NCBI GenBank assembly: GCA_016165875.1
Contig: JABBOT010000014.1
Span: forward strand, 11,193,871 to 11,257,870
Direction of reading: 5' to 3'
Source: Acanthopleura granulata
Taxonomy: Eukaryota; Mollusca; Polyplacophora; Chitonida; Chitonidae
DNA length: 64,000 nt
The first letter of the stretch is position 1. Every line of letters starts with the position of its first letter. A program made the translations under genes and the position numbers. Of this stretch, positions 43,801 through 53,983 are shown piece after piece. The notes beneath the pieces were generated by a model, which was not told the origin of the DNA, searched no databases, and saw only the letters and a list, made by a program, of their open reading frames with translations.

Positions 43801-46800
43801 CACTTACACGATGGTGGTCAGCATTATGGTGGGAAGAAATCGGGCAGAGACCGGCGGAAACCCACGGCCGCCCGCACGTTGCTGGCAGACCTAGGCCTAC
43901 CCATGTACGGCCGAAGAGGAAGACAGCATGCGCTGGACTTAAACTGACACTAACGCATTGGTGAGAGGCTACTGTGTCATTACACTGCCCTAGCGCGCTA
44001 ACCAACTTGAGCCACGGAGGTCCCACAAGTAGGTAGAAAAGCACAGTGAGGCTAACAGGAAATTATTAGGTGTAGAATTAATCAAATACTGTGTAGTCAT
44101 CACACTTAAATATAACAATAACAGTACATTTAAACATCGATTTCTACCTTAAGATGAAACTGCGTTTTTACAGATTATTATTAAGCTCTCCAAATTAAAA
44201 TATTAACAACAACAACTAGGTGTTACCGTGACAAGATTTAAAATTTTAACTTCAGTCAGAGATGGCCTCTGTCCTCTGAATCCTCATTATTGTTCACTGT
44301 AGGGTCACGTGAACAGCTAAACCAGGCATCTTCCTTCATTGATGGAGGTGCAGTCTACGGAGCTACGAAGAACAAATCCGACAGTCTCAGGCGATTCAAG
44401 GGAGGTCAGTCACTTCCGTTATTATTAGCTCCTAACTAGATGAATCAACAATTGTTTAACAAACCTTTTCTAAAGAGAAATTATGAATAAGGCCAGAGCT
44501 TTAGACCACAGTCTGTTATGTGTTATTAAGTACCCTTCGTATGTTCGTCCATGCATGCCGTCGTAGGGTAAACAAACAAAAAATGGCCGATCTGCGCCAA
44601 AACGGTGCAACGCATATGTTATTTGGTGCTGTCTGCCCCCTGATTACGTGAATTCGATCAAACCCAATTTCCTTGGCAATAGATCAACATTGTCAAAGCC
44701 ATGCCCTAAATAATGATCTTAACCCAACATTTCCTGGTCCTCTTTAGTTGAACTCTCAGTCCTGTACATTGTGTCGTGGTTATCACTGGGTATCCACTAA
44801 ACGCCAGGGAGCAGGGCCTTGACGTATTTTTACTGGCGTTAAATGTTCCTTTTCGGACTCATTATAATGACGCCACATTTACAGCCCTGTACATTGTGCC
44901 GTGGTCGTCTGTTGCTGGCCTGTTGATGGTGTCCGTTCCTCAGCAATTCCGATAATTCCTCACGGTAACGAGTTTTACACGGTACATAAGAATATTTCAC
45001 TTACATATCGGAGGACATTGTCAAGTTAATTGTTTCGAAGAGAAAAACCGAAGAATTTCATCATGTACCTGAATAATCCCTTAAGAGTGCAGCGCGGAGG
45101 AGTTAAACCAGAACAGCGACGACAGTGTGATAATGGTCACAAGCAACCTGGAAGTATGGCCTTTGGTCAGTTTGCTGGAGTCACGGTTTTATTCTAAATT
45201 CTAAATATAAATTCTTAAACAGTAGCAAGCTCATGCTGGCTTCCTCGCCGGCCGTACGTGTGAAGGTCCGCCGGCAACCTAAGGATGGTTGTGGGCCTCC
45301 GGTGAGCTGTGCCGTCGAAGAAGTGAAATATTCTAGAGTACGGCGTAAAAAACCAACAAATAAATAAATAAATCAACAGGAGCAACTTACACGTCGCCTA
45401 GAACAATGGAGAAGAAATATATACATTTATTATGGTTCTGGGACCCGCTTCATAAGGCACGGCCCGTAACTTCCATGGTGACCTGGGCACACTTGAACGA
45501 AGCCCTCTTTACGTTACGAGCACCGAAACACTGTGAGAGGCATTATGTGTGAAGAGAGTGAAAACTAAACTAAAATCTACCCTCATCAGATGACTCGCAA
45601 TCCCTCTGCCACAGCTTGACGAAGTATGTTTTTATTGCACTAACTGCTTCTGGAATAGACAGAGGTAGATAACAGGTTACATTTCTAAAGACACAAATAC
45701 CCACCATACAAAAATTATTTACTTCTGTCTTTTTCTCCTTAAAGAAAAACTGAAAAAATATGTAAGACCACATTAACAAATAACTTTTCGCACTCTTTCA
45801 TCTGAACTTTATGTAATTTATGTTTTCTCCAGCTGTGTGCAGTTGTTAGAGAGGTTACAGACTGGTCGTCCTGGTGTCGGCCCGGTGTCATTATGATGTG
45901 ACTGGGTTTGGTGTCGTTTTCTGGTGTCTTCCGCATGATGTTCCAGTGGTGGCAGCACTTTGGCGGCATGGGCTCGCCTTGCCACAAGAAGACACACTAA
46001 ATGTATGCACACACCAGAAAAATTCCTCGTCGTAATATGACTGAAACAGTGTTAAGTACGACGTCAAACCATAAGTAGTCACTCACTAACTCAAGTAAAT
46101 TAGCGTATCACCAATACCTTCACCAGATCCCTGAGAAGTCCCTTAATTTGAAGCCGCAGCCGAAACAACCAAAGTTACAGGATTCGAACACGCAACCTTA
46201 ATAAGTACACTGTATCTACCATCACAACCCGTGTTAAAAATAAATGTTGTTGTGGTAATGGAATTCTTTTTCACGCGCAATAACAATTCGGTCCCAAGCT
46301 GACTTGACTATTGCTGTCTTTGCTCTGCACGAGAACTACGTTATCGCTCTGCCGACAAAACGTCATTGTAAATGCGGGAATGGACAATAGACTAACAGAC
46401 AATAAACAGCTTTGGCCAGAATTACCTTTGGTGGGAAGAATCCCGGTTACTATAAATTTATCCCAAGATATTTCCACAGAGCAGACACCGGGTGTGTGGC
46501 CAGTTACATGTAGATGTTTCGTTTGTTTAACTATGTATATTAAGCAGGTTCCAGGGCCTCCGTGGCTCAATCGGTTATCGGGCTAGCGCAGCGCAATGGC
46601 ACAGAAGCCTAGTTCATACTTGGTTCCTCTACGTCCGTACGTGGAAGGTCTGCCAGCAACGTGTGGATGGTCCTGGGTTTCCCCGGGGCTGTGCCCAGTT
46701 GCCGCCCACCATAATGCTGGCCGCCGTCGTATAAGTGAATTATTCTTGAGTACGGCGTAAAACACCAATCAAATAAATAAATAAGCAGGTTCCAATACGG

Positions 46801-47993
46801 AATTCCCCCTTTTGTATCTTCGATCGGCTCCGATGCTGGCTTTCTCTCCAATCGTATGTGTGAAGGACCGCCAGCAACTTGCAGATGGTCGTGGGTTTCC
46901 GTCGGGCTCTGCCCGGTTTCCCCCCACCATAATGCTGGACGCCGTTGCATAAGTGATATATTCTTGACTACGGCTTAAAACACCAATCAAATAGATAAAT
47001 AAATCGATCGGCTCCTGACTGGTTCAGGCGATTACAGCGCTGGTTAGGTACCACTATCTTGACCTTCATCTGCGTGTTCGATTCCAGCTCTAGTAATTTA
47101 GGTGCAACTTAATGAAGATTCCTGAAGAGATATAATCGGTTGTGTATTTTCACGGACGTCAGAGATGAGGATCTCTTTACGGCCGGGGTGTAAGAAATCC
47201 CTGTACGTGACGGAGCAGTGGGACCCACGTTCGGTAACATTCTTGGCAAACAATTCAAGGCGTTGAAGAAAGGAGACAGATATTGGTATGAAACCAGCGA
47301 ACAGCCACAAGCATTCACTCTAGGTAAGTTAAGAAATATTTCATTTCTGATCGCAGTCTGACTCTGTGCTGTGAGACTCTGTGAGAACTTTTCACTTATA
47401 CGGCGACGTTCAGGTTTAGCGGTCGATCCGTGCGTCTGGACTTCTGTGTACATATGCTTCCTTTAAGTTTCATTACAGGATTTTTTCTAATAACTTGAAG
47501 TTCTTTATGATATCACTGAAGATCTCTTTGGTTCATTAATACAGCTGATGTCAGTGTTATACCTGCCTATCCTTGTAATTGAAGCCCTTCATGTCGCACG
47601 TTTTACAAAATGTCAGTGTTATCTGTATGTCTGTGTATCGGGATAGGTTGGAGGGGATGGCACAAATCATTGGCAGAGACTTCAAAAATTGAAGGCTATT
47701 TGTAGTGGTGATGTTTTGGTAAGTGTTGTGAGATTATGTTTACGACAAGATGCTGGTTTGTAGAGTTTCTTGCTTAAGGCGTAACGTTTTTGTTTTGTTT
47801 TTTTTGTTTGTTTTCTCTCTCTTTTTTAGTATACATGTATCGTAAAGAAGATGAGGGGCCACGTCGTGACAACTTAAAACGTTGCTTAGCTGTTTAGAAC
47901 GGAAGACGTTCATCAAACAGAGAGAGTTTAACCGCCTCCTCCGAATGATTATTATTACCACCACCACCATCATCACCATCATCATCACCATCA

Positions 47994-48062
<69 letters not shown>

Positions 48063-48845
48063 CATCCTCGCCGTCGTCGTCGTCGTCATCATCATCACCA
48101 TCACCATTATCATTATTATTGTAAGTAGTACAGTAGTACACTGCAGTAATAATAGAAATTCAACTTTATGAAGCCAACAACACCATTTCTAACGTTGACT
48201 TTGCAGAGCAACTGCGTGAGATCAAGACAGTAACGATTGCCTACCTGCTGTGCAAGACATACAATTTTGAGAGAATACAACGACGAGCATTTTACAATCC
48301 AGATCAGCTGACGTAAGTATTCAGTTCGTTCTCAAATATGGACCTTTATGTGTTTCGAGCTTTACATTTAATAGACGGAAATGGGGGTACCTTAGAGATC
48401 TATATTCGAATCCGTTTTAAATAACATGGACTGCTAGCCGGTGTCTGAAGATGGCAAGAAGCAATGGTTTCCACCGGATCCAGTCCAGGTTTCTTCAGTC
48501 ATTCAGTCACATACTCGGAAAGAAGTATTTGGGCTTTTATGTGCATATTTTACCATTCTGGAGTCTTTATGCTTTGCTGCAGACAGTGCATTACTTATAT
48601 GGATGGATTCTTTGACTTCACTGTTCGTAGGTGTTTTTTTTTTTACACAGGCTAAATTGTCCTCAATAGGCAGCATATCAGTGTAGTAATTATGAGACGA
48701 AATGCGCTTTGAAAGAAAAAACATCCTACATTGAAAGATTTCGTTTGAAAACTGTTTTGTATTAAATTTATTGTTTTCATTGCCTTTCAGAAACAACTTA
48801 GTACCCTGTTCGTCGATACCATCATTAAACCTTCATGTCTTTTAG
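34426..48845 (+). CDS. Animal heme peroxidase-like gene, ten exons seen, middle missing (probable pseudogene)
   Basis: Exons at 34426-34868, 37532-37655, 38764-38969, 39947-40138, 41924-41969, 43312-43430, 44303-44404, about 47118-47323, 48207-48312 and 48791-48845. They read as an animal (peroxidasin/MPO-type) heme peroxidase: Pro-rich leader, RYRMIDGTCNNLQNHLWGAA, the distal-haem motif GQFLAHDLT, RDCMEFPRS, REQLNQASSFIDGGAVYG, then GPTFGNILGKQF, GDRYWYET, EQLREIKTVTIAYLLC and a VPCSSIPSL end. Such enzymes use H2O2 to oxidise halides or tyrosines, usually secreted. Junction phases agree throughout, except that about 300 residues between the exons ending at 44404 and starting about 47118, which should hold the proximal His and most of the helical core, were not found. 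The exon at 47118 contains TAA 47191-47193. Asp before the distal His is Ala (QFLAHD). Catalytic function is doubtful. Confidence 0.85.
34960..35142. repeat. Minisatellite, 22-24 bp units
   Basis: About eight units of GGCCGTGTTTGTGCTGTTTTGT. The long ORFs on both strands here are repeat artefacts. Confidence 0.85.
35143..35222 (-). mobile_element. SINE internal fragment
   Basis: CCCGGGGGAAACCACGGCCATC and GTACAGCCGGAGAGAAAGCC. Confidence 0.75.
35445..35765. repeat. Eight-copy, exactly 40-bp minisatellite
   Basis: CATAAGCGTT recurs at strict 40-base spacing (for example 35531, 35571). Units (TTTCATAAGCGTTCGTAGTG + TCGCAGTTTCTCTCAGAATG) are nearly identical, so it is recent or being homogenised. 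It lies in the first intron of the peroxidase-like gene. Confidence 0.95.
36425..36935. mobile_element. Palindromic MITE-like element with paired CRE-type sites, copy 1
   Basis: Long terminal inverted repeats (ATGAAGTTATGCTGAGAG ... CTCACTATAACTTCATTT) and a second inner inverted repeat GTGACGTCACACATTCC (about 36595) / GGAATGTGTGACGTCAC (about 36738). Same family as 53984-54454; one arm at 21637-21770. No ORF. Confidence 0.85.
37428..37525 (+). mobile_element. SINE 3' fragment ending beside a splice acceptor
   Basis: GGCGCGGTTTCTTCCCACCA, ACAATTCTTGAGTACTG and a CATCAATCAATC tail; the acceptor CACAG of the 37532 exon follows within six bases. Confidence 0.75.
37532..37655 (+). CDS. Peroxidase-like exon
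   Basis: 124 bp between GATCACAG and AA|GTAAGA. Encodes IDKYAQGFDVPDPLLFSESQ...RIINWISRIV. Entry phase completes the Gly split at 34868 and the exit phase matches 38764. The homology alone is modest; phase and position support it. Confidence 0.7.
37806..38076 (-). mobile_element. SINE (main family), full length
   Basis: (TTTA)n tail through GCGCGCTAACCGATTGAGCC ACGAAGGCC; A- and B-box regions well preserved. Confidence 0.92.
38577..38735. repeat. Tandem duplication (96-bp period) including a third-family repeat tail and a splice acceptor
   Basis: AGCATTGCC...(C)CATAATCATTCA and CATAGTGCAACACTCTTT(G/C)TTTACAGAGAACGTCATC occur twice (from 38593 and from 38689). The second copy's TTTACAG is the true acceptor of the 38764 exon; the first (38669) is a decoy. 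Confidence 0.85.
38764..38969 (+). CDS. Peroxidase-like exon: RYRMIDGTCNN region
   Basis: 206 bp between CTTTACAG and G|GTAAGA. CPFQPPRNCPSVQRYRMIDG and TCNNLQNHLWGAAFTPFKR match the RYR(T)xDGTCNN(L).xP.WG(A).TPF.R(L) signature of animal heme peroxidases. Confidence 0.88.
39005..39258 (+). mobile_element. SINE (main family), full length
   Basis: GCCGAGGTAGTTAGCGCGCT, GTGAGTTCAAAACCAGC, CCGTACGTGGGAAGGTC and an AATAAAT tail; begins about 35 bp after the previous exon's donor. Confidence 0.88.
39947..40138 (+). CDS. Peroxidase-like exon: distal haem motif
   Basis: 192 bp between GTTTCAG and G|GTGAGT. Encodes LPYPRVVSTRFNADA...FSMLVTIYGQFLAHDLTDRA. GQFLAHD aligns with the (W)GQF(L/I)DHD motif: distal His present; the Asp that forms a haem ester in mammalian peroxidases is Ala. 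Confidence 0.88.
40221..40475 (+). mobile_element. SINE (main family), full length
   Basis: GGCCACCGTGGCTCAGTCGG TTAGCGCGCTATC head, GTGAGTTCAAGTCCAGC, and AAATAAATAAATAAAC tail. Best head sequence in the window. Confidence 0.92.
40735..41850. repeat. 34-bp minisatellite, about 30 units
   Basis: CATGTTCACAATCCCACAAA + (C)CCCGGCCAGTACT repeats at 34-base spacing (for example TGTTCA at 40761 and 40795), degenerating toward 41.85 kb. It lies in a peroxidase intron. Because 34 leaves remainder 1 on division by 3, one frame passes through all three phases of the unit, giving a 249-codon ORF that is not a gene. Confidence 0.93.
41924..41969 (+). CDS. Peroxidase-like mini-exon (46 bp)
   Basis: Between TTTGTTTCAG and AC|GTAAGT. 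SDQAVLKCCNQAVP fits the short Cys-containing link between the distal-His exon and the CFPI/PVP exon of peroxidases; phases match both sides. Confidence 0.75.
41975..43310. other. Peroxidase intron
   Basis: AT-rich, no exon or clear repeat seen apart from short low-complexity tracts. A tRNA-like GATATAGCTCAGTAATTTAG at 43020 does not extend into a tRNA. Confidence 0.5.
43312..43430 (+). CDS. Peroxidase-like exon: CMEFPRS
   Basis: 119 bp between CCTGCCAG and G|GTGAGG. HGKCANFPVPAQDFF and YNRDCMEFPRSL match the C.PIPIP..DPF......CM.F.RS segment. Confidence 0.88.
43636..43690 (-). repeat. Interspersed repeat block (AGGGTTTTATT type)
   Basis: CCTCTTGTCAGTTTACCCAAGGGTTTTATT. Related blocks are at 16015-16075, 21005-21085, 45120-45200, 59365-59420 and 60735-60790 in both orientations. 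Confidence 0.55.
43755..44026 (-). mobile_element. SINE (main family), full length
   Basis: TTATTTATTTGATTGCTGTTTTACGCC tail region to GCGCGCTAACCAACTTGAGCC ACGGAGG head. Confidence 0.92.
44303..44404 (+). CDS. Peroxidase-like exon: NQxSSFIDGG.VYG
   Basis: 102 bp between CACTGTAG and G|GTCAGT. SREQLNQASSFIDGGAVYGA matches (R)EQ(L/I)NQ(A/L)(S/T)SF(I/L)D(A/G)S..YG of heme peroxidases, around the calcium-binding region. Confidence 0.9.
45226..45375 (+). mobile_element. SINE, head-truncated
   Basis: CAAGCTCATGCTGGCTTCCTC, CCGGCCGTACGTGTGAAGG and AACAAATAAATAAATAAATC. Confidence 0.85.
45833..46095 (-). mobile_element. Second-family SINE-like repeat
   Basis: GGTGTCGGCCCGGTGTCATTATGATGTGAC...TTCCGCATGATGTTCC...ATATGACTGAAACAGTGTTAAG. 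Reverse complement of the repeat at 50103-50345; also at 57225-57408. Confidence 0.75.
46553..46786 (+). mobile_element. SINE (main family), full length
   Basis: GGGCCTCCGTGGCTCAATCG head to AAATAAATAAATAAG tail. Confidence 0.9.
46828..47003 (+). mobile_element. SINE, head-truncated
   Basis: CGATGCTGGCTTTCTCTCC, GATGGTCGTGGGTTTCC, CACCATAATGCTGG and an AAATAGATAAATAAATC tail. Confidence 0.88.
47118..47323 (+). CDS. Peroxidase-like exon GPTFG..GDRYWYE with in-frame TAA
   Basis: Donor G|GTAAGT at 47323; start uncertain (stop at 47113-47115 limits it). FTDVRDEDLFTAGV-TAA-EIPV, then GPTFGNILGKQFKALKKGDRYWYET. This is the conserved DDIDLF.GG(V/L).E.P......GPTF..I...QF..L..GDR(F)WYE block. TAA is at 47191-47193, where other peroxidases have a small residue. 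Confidence 0.85.
47330..48200. other. Peroxidase intron with CAT/TCA microsatellite
   Basis: Low-complexity (CAT)n/(CAC)n tract at 47955-48120. It produces poly-Ser and poly-Asp ORFs on opposite strands that are not genes. Confidence 0.9.
48207..48312 (+). CDS. Peroxidase-like exon: EQLREIKTVTIAYLLC
   Basis: 106 bp between CTTTGCAG and AC|GTAAGT. The split Glu plus QLREIKTVTIAYLLC, then IQRRAFYNP, correspond to (E)Q(L)(A/R)EIR.(V/T)(S/T)LA.(L/I)(I)C......IQ...F of the C-terminal helices. Confidence 0.9.
48791..48845 (+). CDS. Peroxidase-like terminal exon
   Basis: Acceptor CCTTTCAG, then NNLVPCSSIPSLNL and TAG at 48843-48845. NP.(V).C..(I)P..(D)L closes heme peroxidases. Entry phase fits the exon ending 48312. 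A second copy is at 55560. Confidence 0.82.
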
Positions 48846-50102
48846 ACGTCATAAAAACAATGATTCTGAGTACAGCCGTTAAGATCTGCGGGTGAAGATC
48901 TAGTGATGTGATGGTTTTTATACGCGGGAGGGGGGGGGGCCGTGTCCGATTCCACAATAAAAAGGCATTTCCGATCAAATTAAGCCAAACTATAGAAAGT
49001 TGTTACAGCTTTGTTTTCGGTTCTTGGGGTTTAGACCCCTTTGACCTTTGGGAGAAAGCCAGTAAACAGCATCGGTTCATCTGATGCATTTTCCCAGATT
49101 ATCTCCCAAATATCGCCAAGCACAAGCCCGTATGATGCATTCCACGCAATTATGTCCACAATATCAACAAAGGCGTCCCGTCTGGTGTATCCCACGCAGG
49201 GTTAATAATTCTAATGTTTGGGAAAGCCATGACCAGATATGACGAGCCATCAAATCATCAAAATGCTCATGGATGGCTCTACAGATCATGGAAGCGCTCA
49301 TGGAGGGCTCTACAGATCATGGGTAGAAATAAGGTTTAATTCAACAGCTTAGGAGTGAAACATTGTTTATTACAAAACAAAAATCAAAAGTACAAGCTTG
49401 CACAAGCATCACATGCAGTTAAATATGTTAGTTCAAGATTATAAAATCCAGTACGTAAGACATGTGACTTCATTGTTCCTATTGTCATTTCCTTTTATCA
49501 GTGAAATGTAGCAAGTGAGACTTTACCAATTGATTTGCATCACATCTCCGTACTGCCATGAAACTCAAGCATATCAAGTTAAAATACTTTTTGTTGTGTT
49601 CATCAATCCTCATCTCAATTGCCTCGAGTATTATAATTAGCATGGCGCACTGAGTAATGGGAGGGATCAGTCCTGACTGACAGGTGTTGACAGACGTGAC
49701 GAAAGACACTGTGGCTAACACTGACATGACGTAATCCCGGGCTACGAAGAGAGCAGATTAAATATCTAATAAACCCCAGTTAAACAGATATAGAAATATA
49801 AAGTGTAACGATAAGAGGAGTTTGAAGACACTTCCAGCACGGAAGCAGTATAACCTGTAATATAACAATACATTCATGCTATGATATGAATAGTTAATAC
49901 CACACGTGATCTGAACCCCCTCCCGTTACCCAGTATGTCACGCTAATTATAATAATGGCAATTAAAACGAGGTGTTGAAAACAAAGTTATGGGAATATAA
50001 CATTATACAACTTAAAAAGTGTTTTAACTTGTGTTTCCTGACAATTACGGAGATGTGATAATACATTTCGTAGAGTTTTGTGTGACAAATGTCGTTGAAA
50101 AA

Positions 50103-50345
50103 AGTGAGTGAGTGAGTGTTTGGGATTTAACGTGGTACTTAACGATGTTTCAGCCATATGACTACGAGGGGTCCTTCTGGTGTGTGCATATAGTGTGTTT
50201 CTTGTGGCAGGGAGAGTCCATACCTAGAATATCATGCCGAAGACACCAGACATGATACCTCACCCAGTCACATTATACTGACACCGGGTCGACCAGCCCT
50301 GTTTCCTTCCTATAACTCCTGAATGCCGAGCGTCAATGGAGGAAC
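50103..50345 (+). mobile_element. Second-family SINE-like repeat
   Basis: GTGAGTGAGTGAGTGTTTGGG, AACGATGTTTCAGCCATATG, CCGAAGACACCAGACATG and CAGTCACATTATACTGACACC; followed by CCTGAATGCCGAGCGTCAA. Confidence 0.8.
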
Positions 50346-50389
50346 TGAAACAGGCGAATTCATTGCAGGCTTAAGTACGCGACTAAAGG

Positions 50390-50890
50390 AAAAGGCTTTA
50401 AATCATTTTCACTTTCTATATCTCCGTACACACTTAAAGCATTTCTACTCATTCTGGCTTCCTACAAACGTAATGGGTATTCAGTTGTTACAACCTTGTA
50501 CACACGTAAACTATTTTCAATGGTTATAGCTTTGTACACACTAAGAAACATTTGCAATTGTTATAGCTTCGTACACATATAAAAAATTTCAATTTCAAAT
50601 TATCATAGCGTTATACAGACCTGAAGCCTTTTCAATTATCCTAGCTTCGTAGTCACGCAAAACATTTTCAATTATCATACCTCCGTATATACCCAAAGAA
50701 TTTTTAACTGACATAGTTTTGTGTACACATAAAGTCTTTTCAATTATCATAACTCAGTACATACCCAAAGAATTTTTAATTATCATAGTTTTGTGTAAAC
50801 ATGAAACCTTTTCAATTATCATACCTTAGTGTCCACATAAACATTTTCAATTATCATGGCCTCGTACACACCAAAAACCTTTTCGATTAT
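50390..50890. repeat. Degenerate tandem array, about 45-50 bp units
   Basis: Ten or so units of TTTTCAATTATCATAGCTTCGT + ACACA(C/T)(A)TAAAG. A short patch of the same unit is at 56880-57010. Confidence 0.8.
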
Positions 50891-50975
50891 CATAGCATCG
50901 CAGCCAGCGTGAGCTGGGCTCAAAATCTCAATAATCGCATTTGTGAGAGACACCTTGGTTAAATTAGCTAATCCT
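50890..50975 (-). mobile_element. SINE fragment
   Basis: CAGCCAGCGTGAGCTGGGCTC...TCGCATTTGTGAGAGAC, the central-to-head part of the main family. Confidence 0.6.
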
Positions 50976-51488
50976 CTCTTATTGCGTTTGTAGGTACAGG
51001 TACATGCATATCGGCAGACAACTTATATTCTTTTTCACACACTATGGGAATTAAACCCCTGTTTTATTTTGTTAAATTTCGGAACGGGTCAAAACATTTC
51101 ATGAAATGACACTTTATAGTGCACAGTTTATAGGTTATATTTAAAGCATGTCACCTGCTCTCGGTGGAAAGGTCTCAGGAGCGCTTTGGATATCACGAAC
51201 ACAGTCACGAGACACAGTTTTGCGTAAAGCGGTGTCACGAAACACGGTTGTATGTTTTTGCATCAATCAATGTCACGTGGCCTTACCACAGCCCTGTTGT
51301 GTGAGCCGTTGAACATCCGGTCAGTTTATGTAGATGTATTTTGCCACTAGTAGTGGTGTAAAATTATAAAACAGTGGCCAATCCTTTGAATTAATACCAA
51401 GAAAAATGAATCCATCCCGCATGTGACTTGCAGGCTGTTTATCAGTTATAAGCATGCATTACGTTCATTCAAGAGTAACAGGAATCAC

Positions 51489-51731
51489 CTTGGCCGAGTA
51501 GTCAGAGAGCTCAGGACAAAATCCTGATAATCTCTCACCAATGCGGACGCTGCGAGCTCAAGCCCATCTCATGCTGGCTTCCACTCCGGTTGTATGTGGG
51601 AAGTCGTTTGCCAGCAACCTGCGGATGGCGAAAGGCTTTCCCCGGGCTTTGTCCGGTTTCTTCCCACTATAATGCTGGCCGCCCTCATATATGTCCTTGA
51701 GTAGGACTTGAAACACAAATCAAATAAATAA
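51489..51731 (+). mobile_element. SINE (main family), near full length, diverged
   Basis: CACCTTGGCCGAGTAGTCAG head, TCACCAATGCGGACGCTGCG, CAGCAACCTGCGGATGG and CAAATCAAATAAATAA tail. Confidence 0.85.
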
Positions 51732-51756
51732 TTACAACAGGAGTGACATGACTTAC

Positions 51757-51863
51757 CTGCCGGTATAGTCTGGAGATTCGCGATCTGCTAACCACAAGAA
51801 AGTGGGAGGAAGGTTCCTGCTTCACCGGGTAACCACAAAAGAATCTTGGCTCATAATAGTGAT
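51757..51863 (-). CDS. Candidate exon of an unrecognised minus-strand gene (GYPVKQEPSS)
   Basis: 107 bp open segment between ...AGTGTTACAG and CAG|GTAAGT. Encodes YYEPRFFCGYPVKQEPSSHF and a basic end. Its G-Y-P-V-x-Q-E-x-S motif recurs in candidate exons at 61136 and, as GFPVTQPS, at 58222 and 59587, all minus. No family recognised. Exon status rests on splice consensus plus the shared motif. Confidence 0.4.
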
Positions 51864-51899
51864 CTGTAACACTGTAATACAACAAAGAAGCTACTTTAT

Positions 51900-53100
51900 A
51901 TCCCTATCAACTCACTGACTCCGACGCGTGGCTCAGGACGCATGTTGAGCCCAATGGAAGCCGGATTTGGCCGCAAACCGGTAACAGCGATAACATCTGA
52001 ATCTATTGCTTTCGACTGAAAACCGCGTCCTCGTTGGATTCTTGCCAGCCCGTTCAATTCTCGACCAAATCTTTGCCACACTTCGGCTTAATCTCGGCTT
52101 AAGTCTCGACTTAATCACAATATCGCCTCTTTCTTAATCTTGTCCAAATGTTGTCTCTGTAAAATGAGTAACATTATCGCCAAACCTAATCAATTAGAGA
52201 CGGCGACAATTGGTCGACAACGGATATTTATACAAGATTTGGTCGACAGCGCGCCATCCGGCCACATTTTCACCACATTCAGTGGAGGACACGACATTTT
52301 AACAGAGTCTCACAGAGTCTCGCTCTGTCGTTCGAATTGCGCACCAATCTATAATAAATCTTGTAAATCTAAGTCGTTTGAGCGACGTAAGAATCTCGAC
52401 TAAATCTCGCATTTAGCCCGAAACTCGCGTTGTTGCCTGGATCTCGCACTTGATCTGAGTTAACCAAGCAGTATCTCTTTGGCTAATATTAAAGTACAGT
52501 AGAGTCTATAGATATACTGGATTTCACAAATTAAGTACAGAAAACTCAATATGAATATTTAGAAGAAAACAGGTAAGCATGTAAACTACATGTCTGTACA
52601 GTATGTCTACACCAATATACACTGCACTAATATAGGCCTATTATATAAATACGACATACCATAAATTATATATTATTTTCCTAACAATGAAGCATAAATC
52701 TGCACTGATGGTGAACATCATAACACTGTAGATAAACCCACACGAGTTGTATTATAAACATGGATTGATATGTGGAGTTTACTGATACATAGCATACACG
52801 CCATGTCGGTAATAAAATTGTTCCAAACAAGCAAAACGTTCATAGAAATTTCGTGAAGATATTGAACGAGGAGGCGAGAATCCAAAAGGTACGCTATATG
52901 CAAGTCGACAGCACCAGATTCAGGCAAGGTAGAGAGATTTGCACGAAATTCTCGATTGAATGTCGCCCAAGTCTCTTTGCAGTCTCGCCATAATGTCGCA
53001 TTGGCACCCTCATCTCGACTAAACCTCGTTTAAATCTCACAGTGTCGTTCAAATCTCGCCGTTAATTATCTGGGGCAAAATTCGGAGAGACATCATTGCG
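51900..53100. repeat. Degenerate TCTCG(A/C)-rich repeat region
   Basis: Patches at 51.9-52.45 and 52.93-53.06 kb made of imperfect (A)ATCTCG(A/C)(C)T(T/A)AA units; no supported gene between. Confidence 0.5.
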
Positions 53101-53319
53101 GTATCTGGCTTCCATAGAGCCCTCTGCCTCAGCCCGACATGCGGGTACATTAGAGCCCATCAGAGTCTCTAAACCTGCCTATTTTGACTTCAGTCTTTTC
53201 ACGTTTACGTATAAATCAATCACAATACACCTTATGAATTGAATGTCTTAGGCTTGTCGTTAATACATGTAGTATTAAATTCGCGGTTTTCATTGGATTG
53301 AATCCCTAACCATACTGTA

Positions 53320-53550
53320 TTCCAAAAACCGTATACTCTATTGCAAGAACCATCAAGGCTACTGAATCCATAAAATCGTCTACTGTATTCCAAGAACTGT
53401 ATTCCAAGAACCGTCTACCGTATTCTGAGAACCATCTAGGCTACTACATCCATAAAACCGTCTACTGTATTCCAAAAACCGTCTACTGTATTCTAAGAAC
53501 AGTCTATTATATCCCTAAAACCGTTTACTTTATTGCAAGAATAAAGTCTA
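53320..53550. repeat. Minisatellite (CTACTGTATTCCAAGAACCG)
   Basis: Eight or more imperfect units of ACCGTCTACTGTATTCCAAGA about 22 bp long, some fused to a longer CATCTAGGCTACT variant. Confidence 0.85.
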
Positions 53551-53983
53551 TGCTGTCCAAGGACTGTTTAGTACATGACACGTTAGATATTAGTGCATTG
53601 TAAAGTAAACTCTCTGTAAACCGACCGTACTCGGGACCGAAGAAAAATGTCGGTTTAGACAAGATGTATCACACATGGGCAAGTGGCTTACAATAACGAC
53701 ATAAGAGGCTAAAAGAGGAGTGGCGGGCTGCATTGAACAGGTCCCTGTCAGTGGGTACATATCTTTGTCTATCATTGGCTATGGGTAAAACTCGCCGTTC
53801 AGTTACACAGTCACAATATTATGTACCGGTATGGCGAGGTGTTTCTGGGAATCGTACTCGCAGCTTGCTATTTCTAAAATGTTAGAGAGGCACCGAAGAC
53901 AGACTACTCGGCACTACGGATTCAATAAACCAGCAACACTAAAATCCACCAAAACGGCACTACGGTTGTATTAAAATGAAAGA

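Larger units (their letters stand above)
44405..47117. other. Peroxidase region where core exons are expected but not seen
   Basis: Contains repeat blocks (45120-45200), SINEs (45226-45375, 46553-46786, 46828-47003), a second-family SINE (45833-46095) and otherwise featureless sequence. Exons for the peroxidase middle (the R.NE.P.L, HN.(I/L)A and (F)R.GHS-type motifs) were not recognised on either strand. Confidence 0.5.
48846..51488. other. Intergenic repeats downstream of the peroxidase gene
   Basis: A G-run (48931-48939), a duplicated block shared with 55.4-57.4 kb, a second-family SINE (50103-50345) and a degenerate tandem array (50390-50890). No supported gene. Confidence 0.6.

Noticed and set aside
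47060..47100. Possible tRNA (GTTCGATTCCAGCTC)
   Set aside because: Has a B box but no cloverleaf partner sequence; more likely a SINE head.
47740..48141. Poly-Asp (minus) and poly-Ser (plus) ORFs
   Set aside because: Produced by a CAT/CAC microsatellite in an intron.
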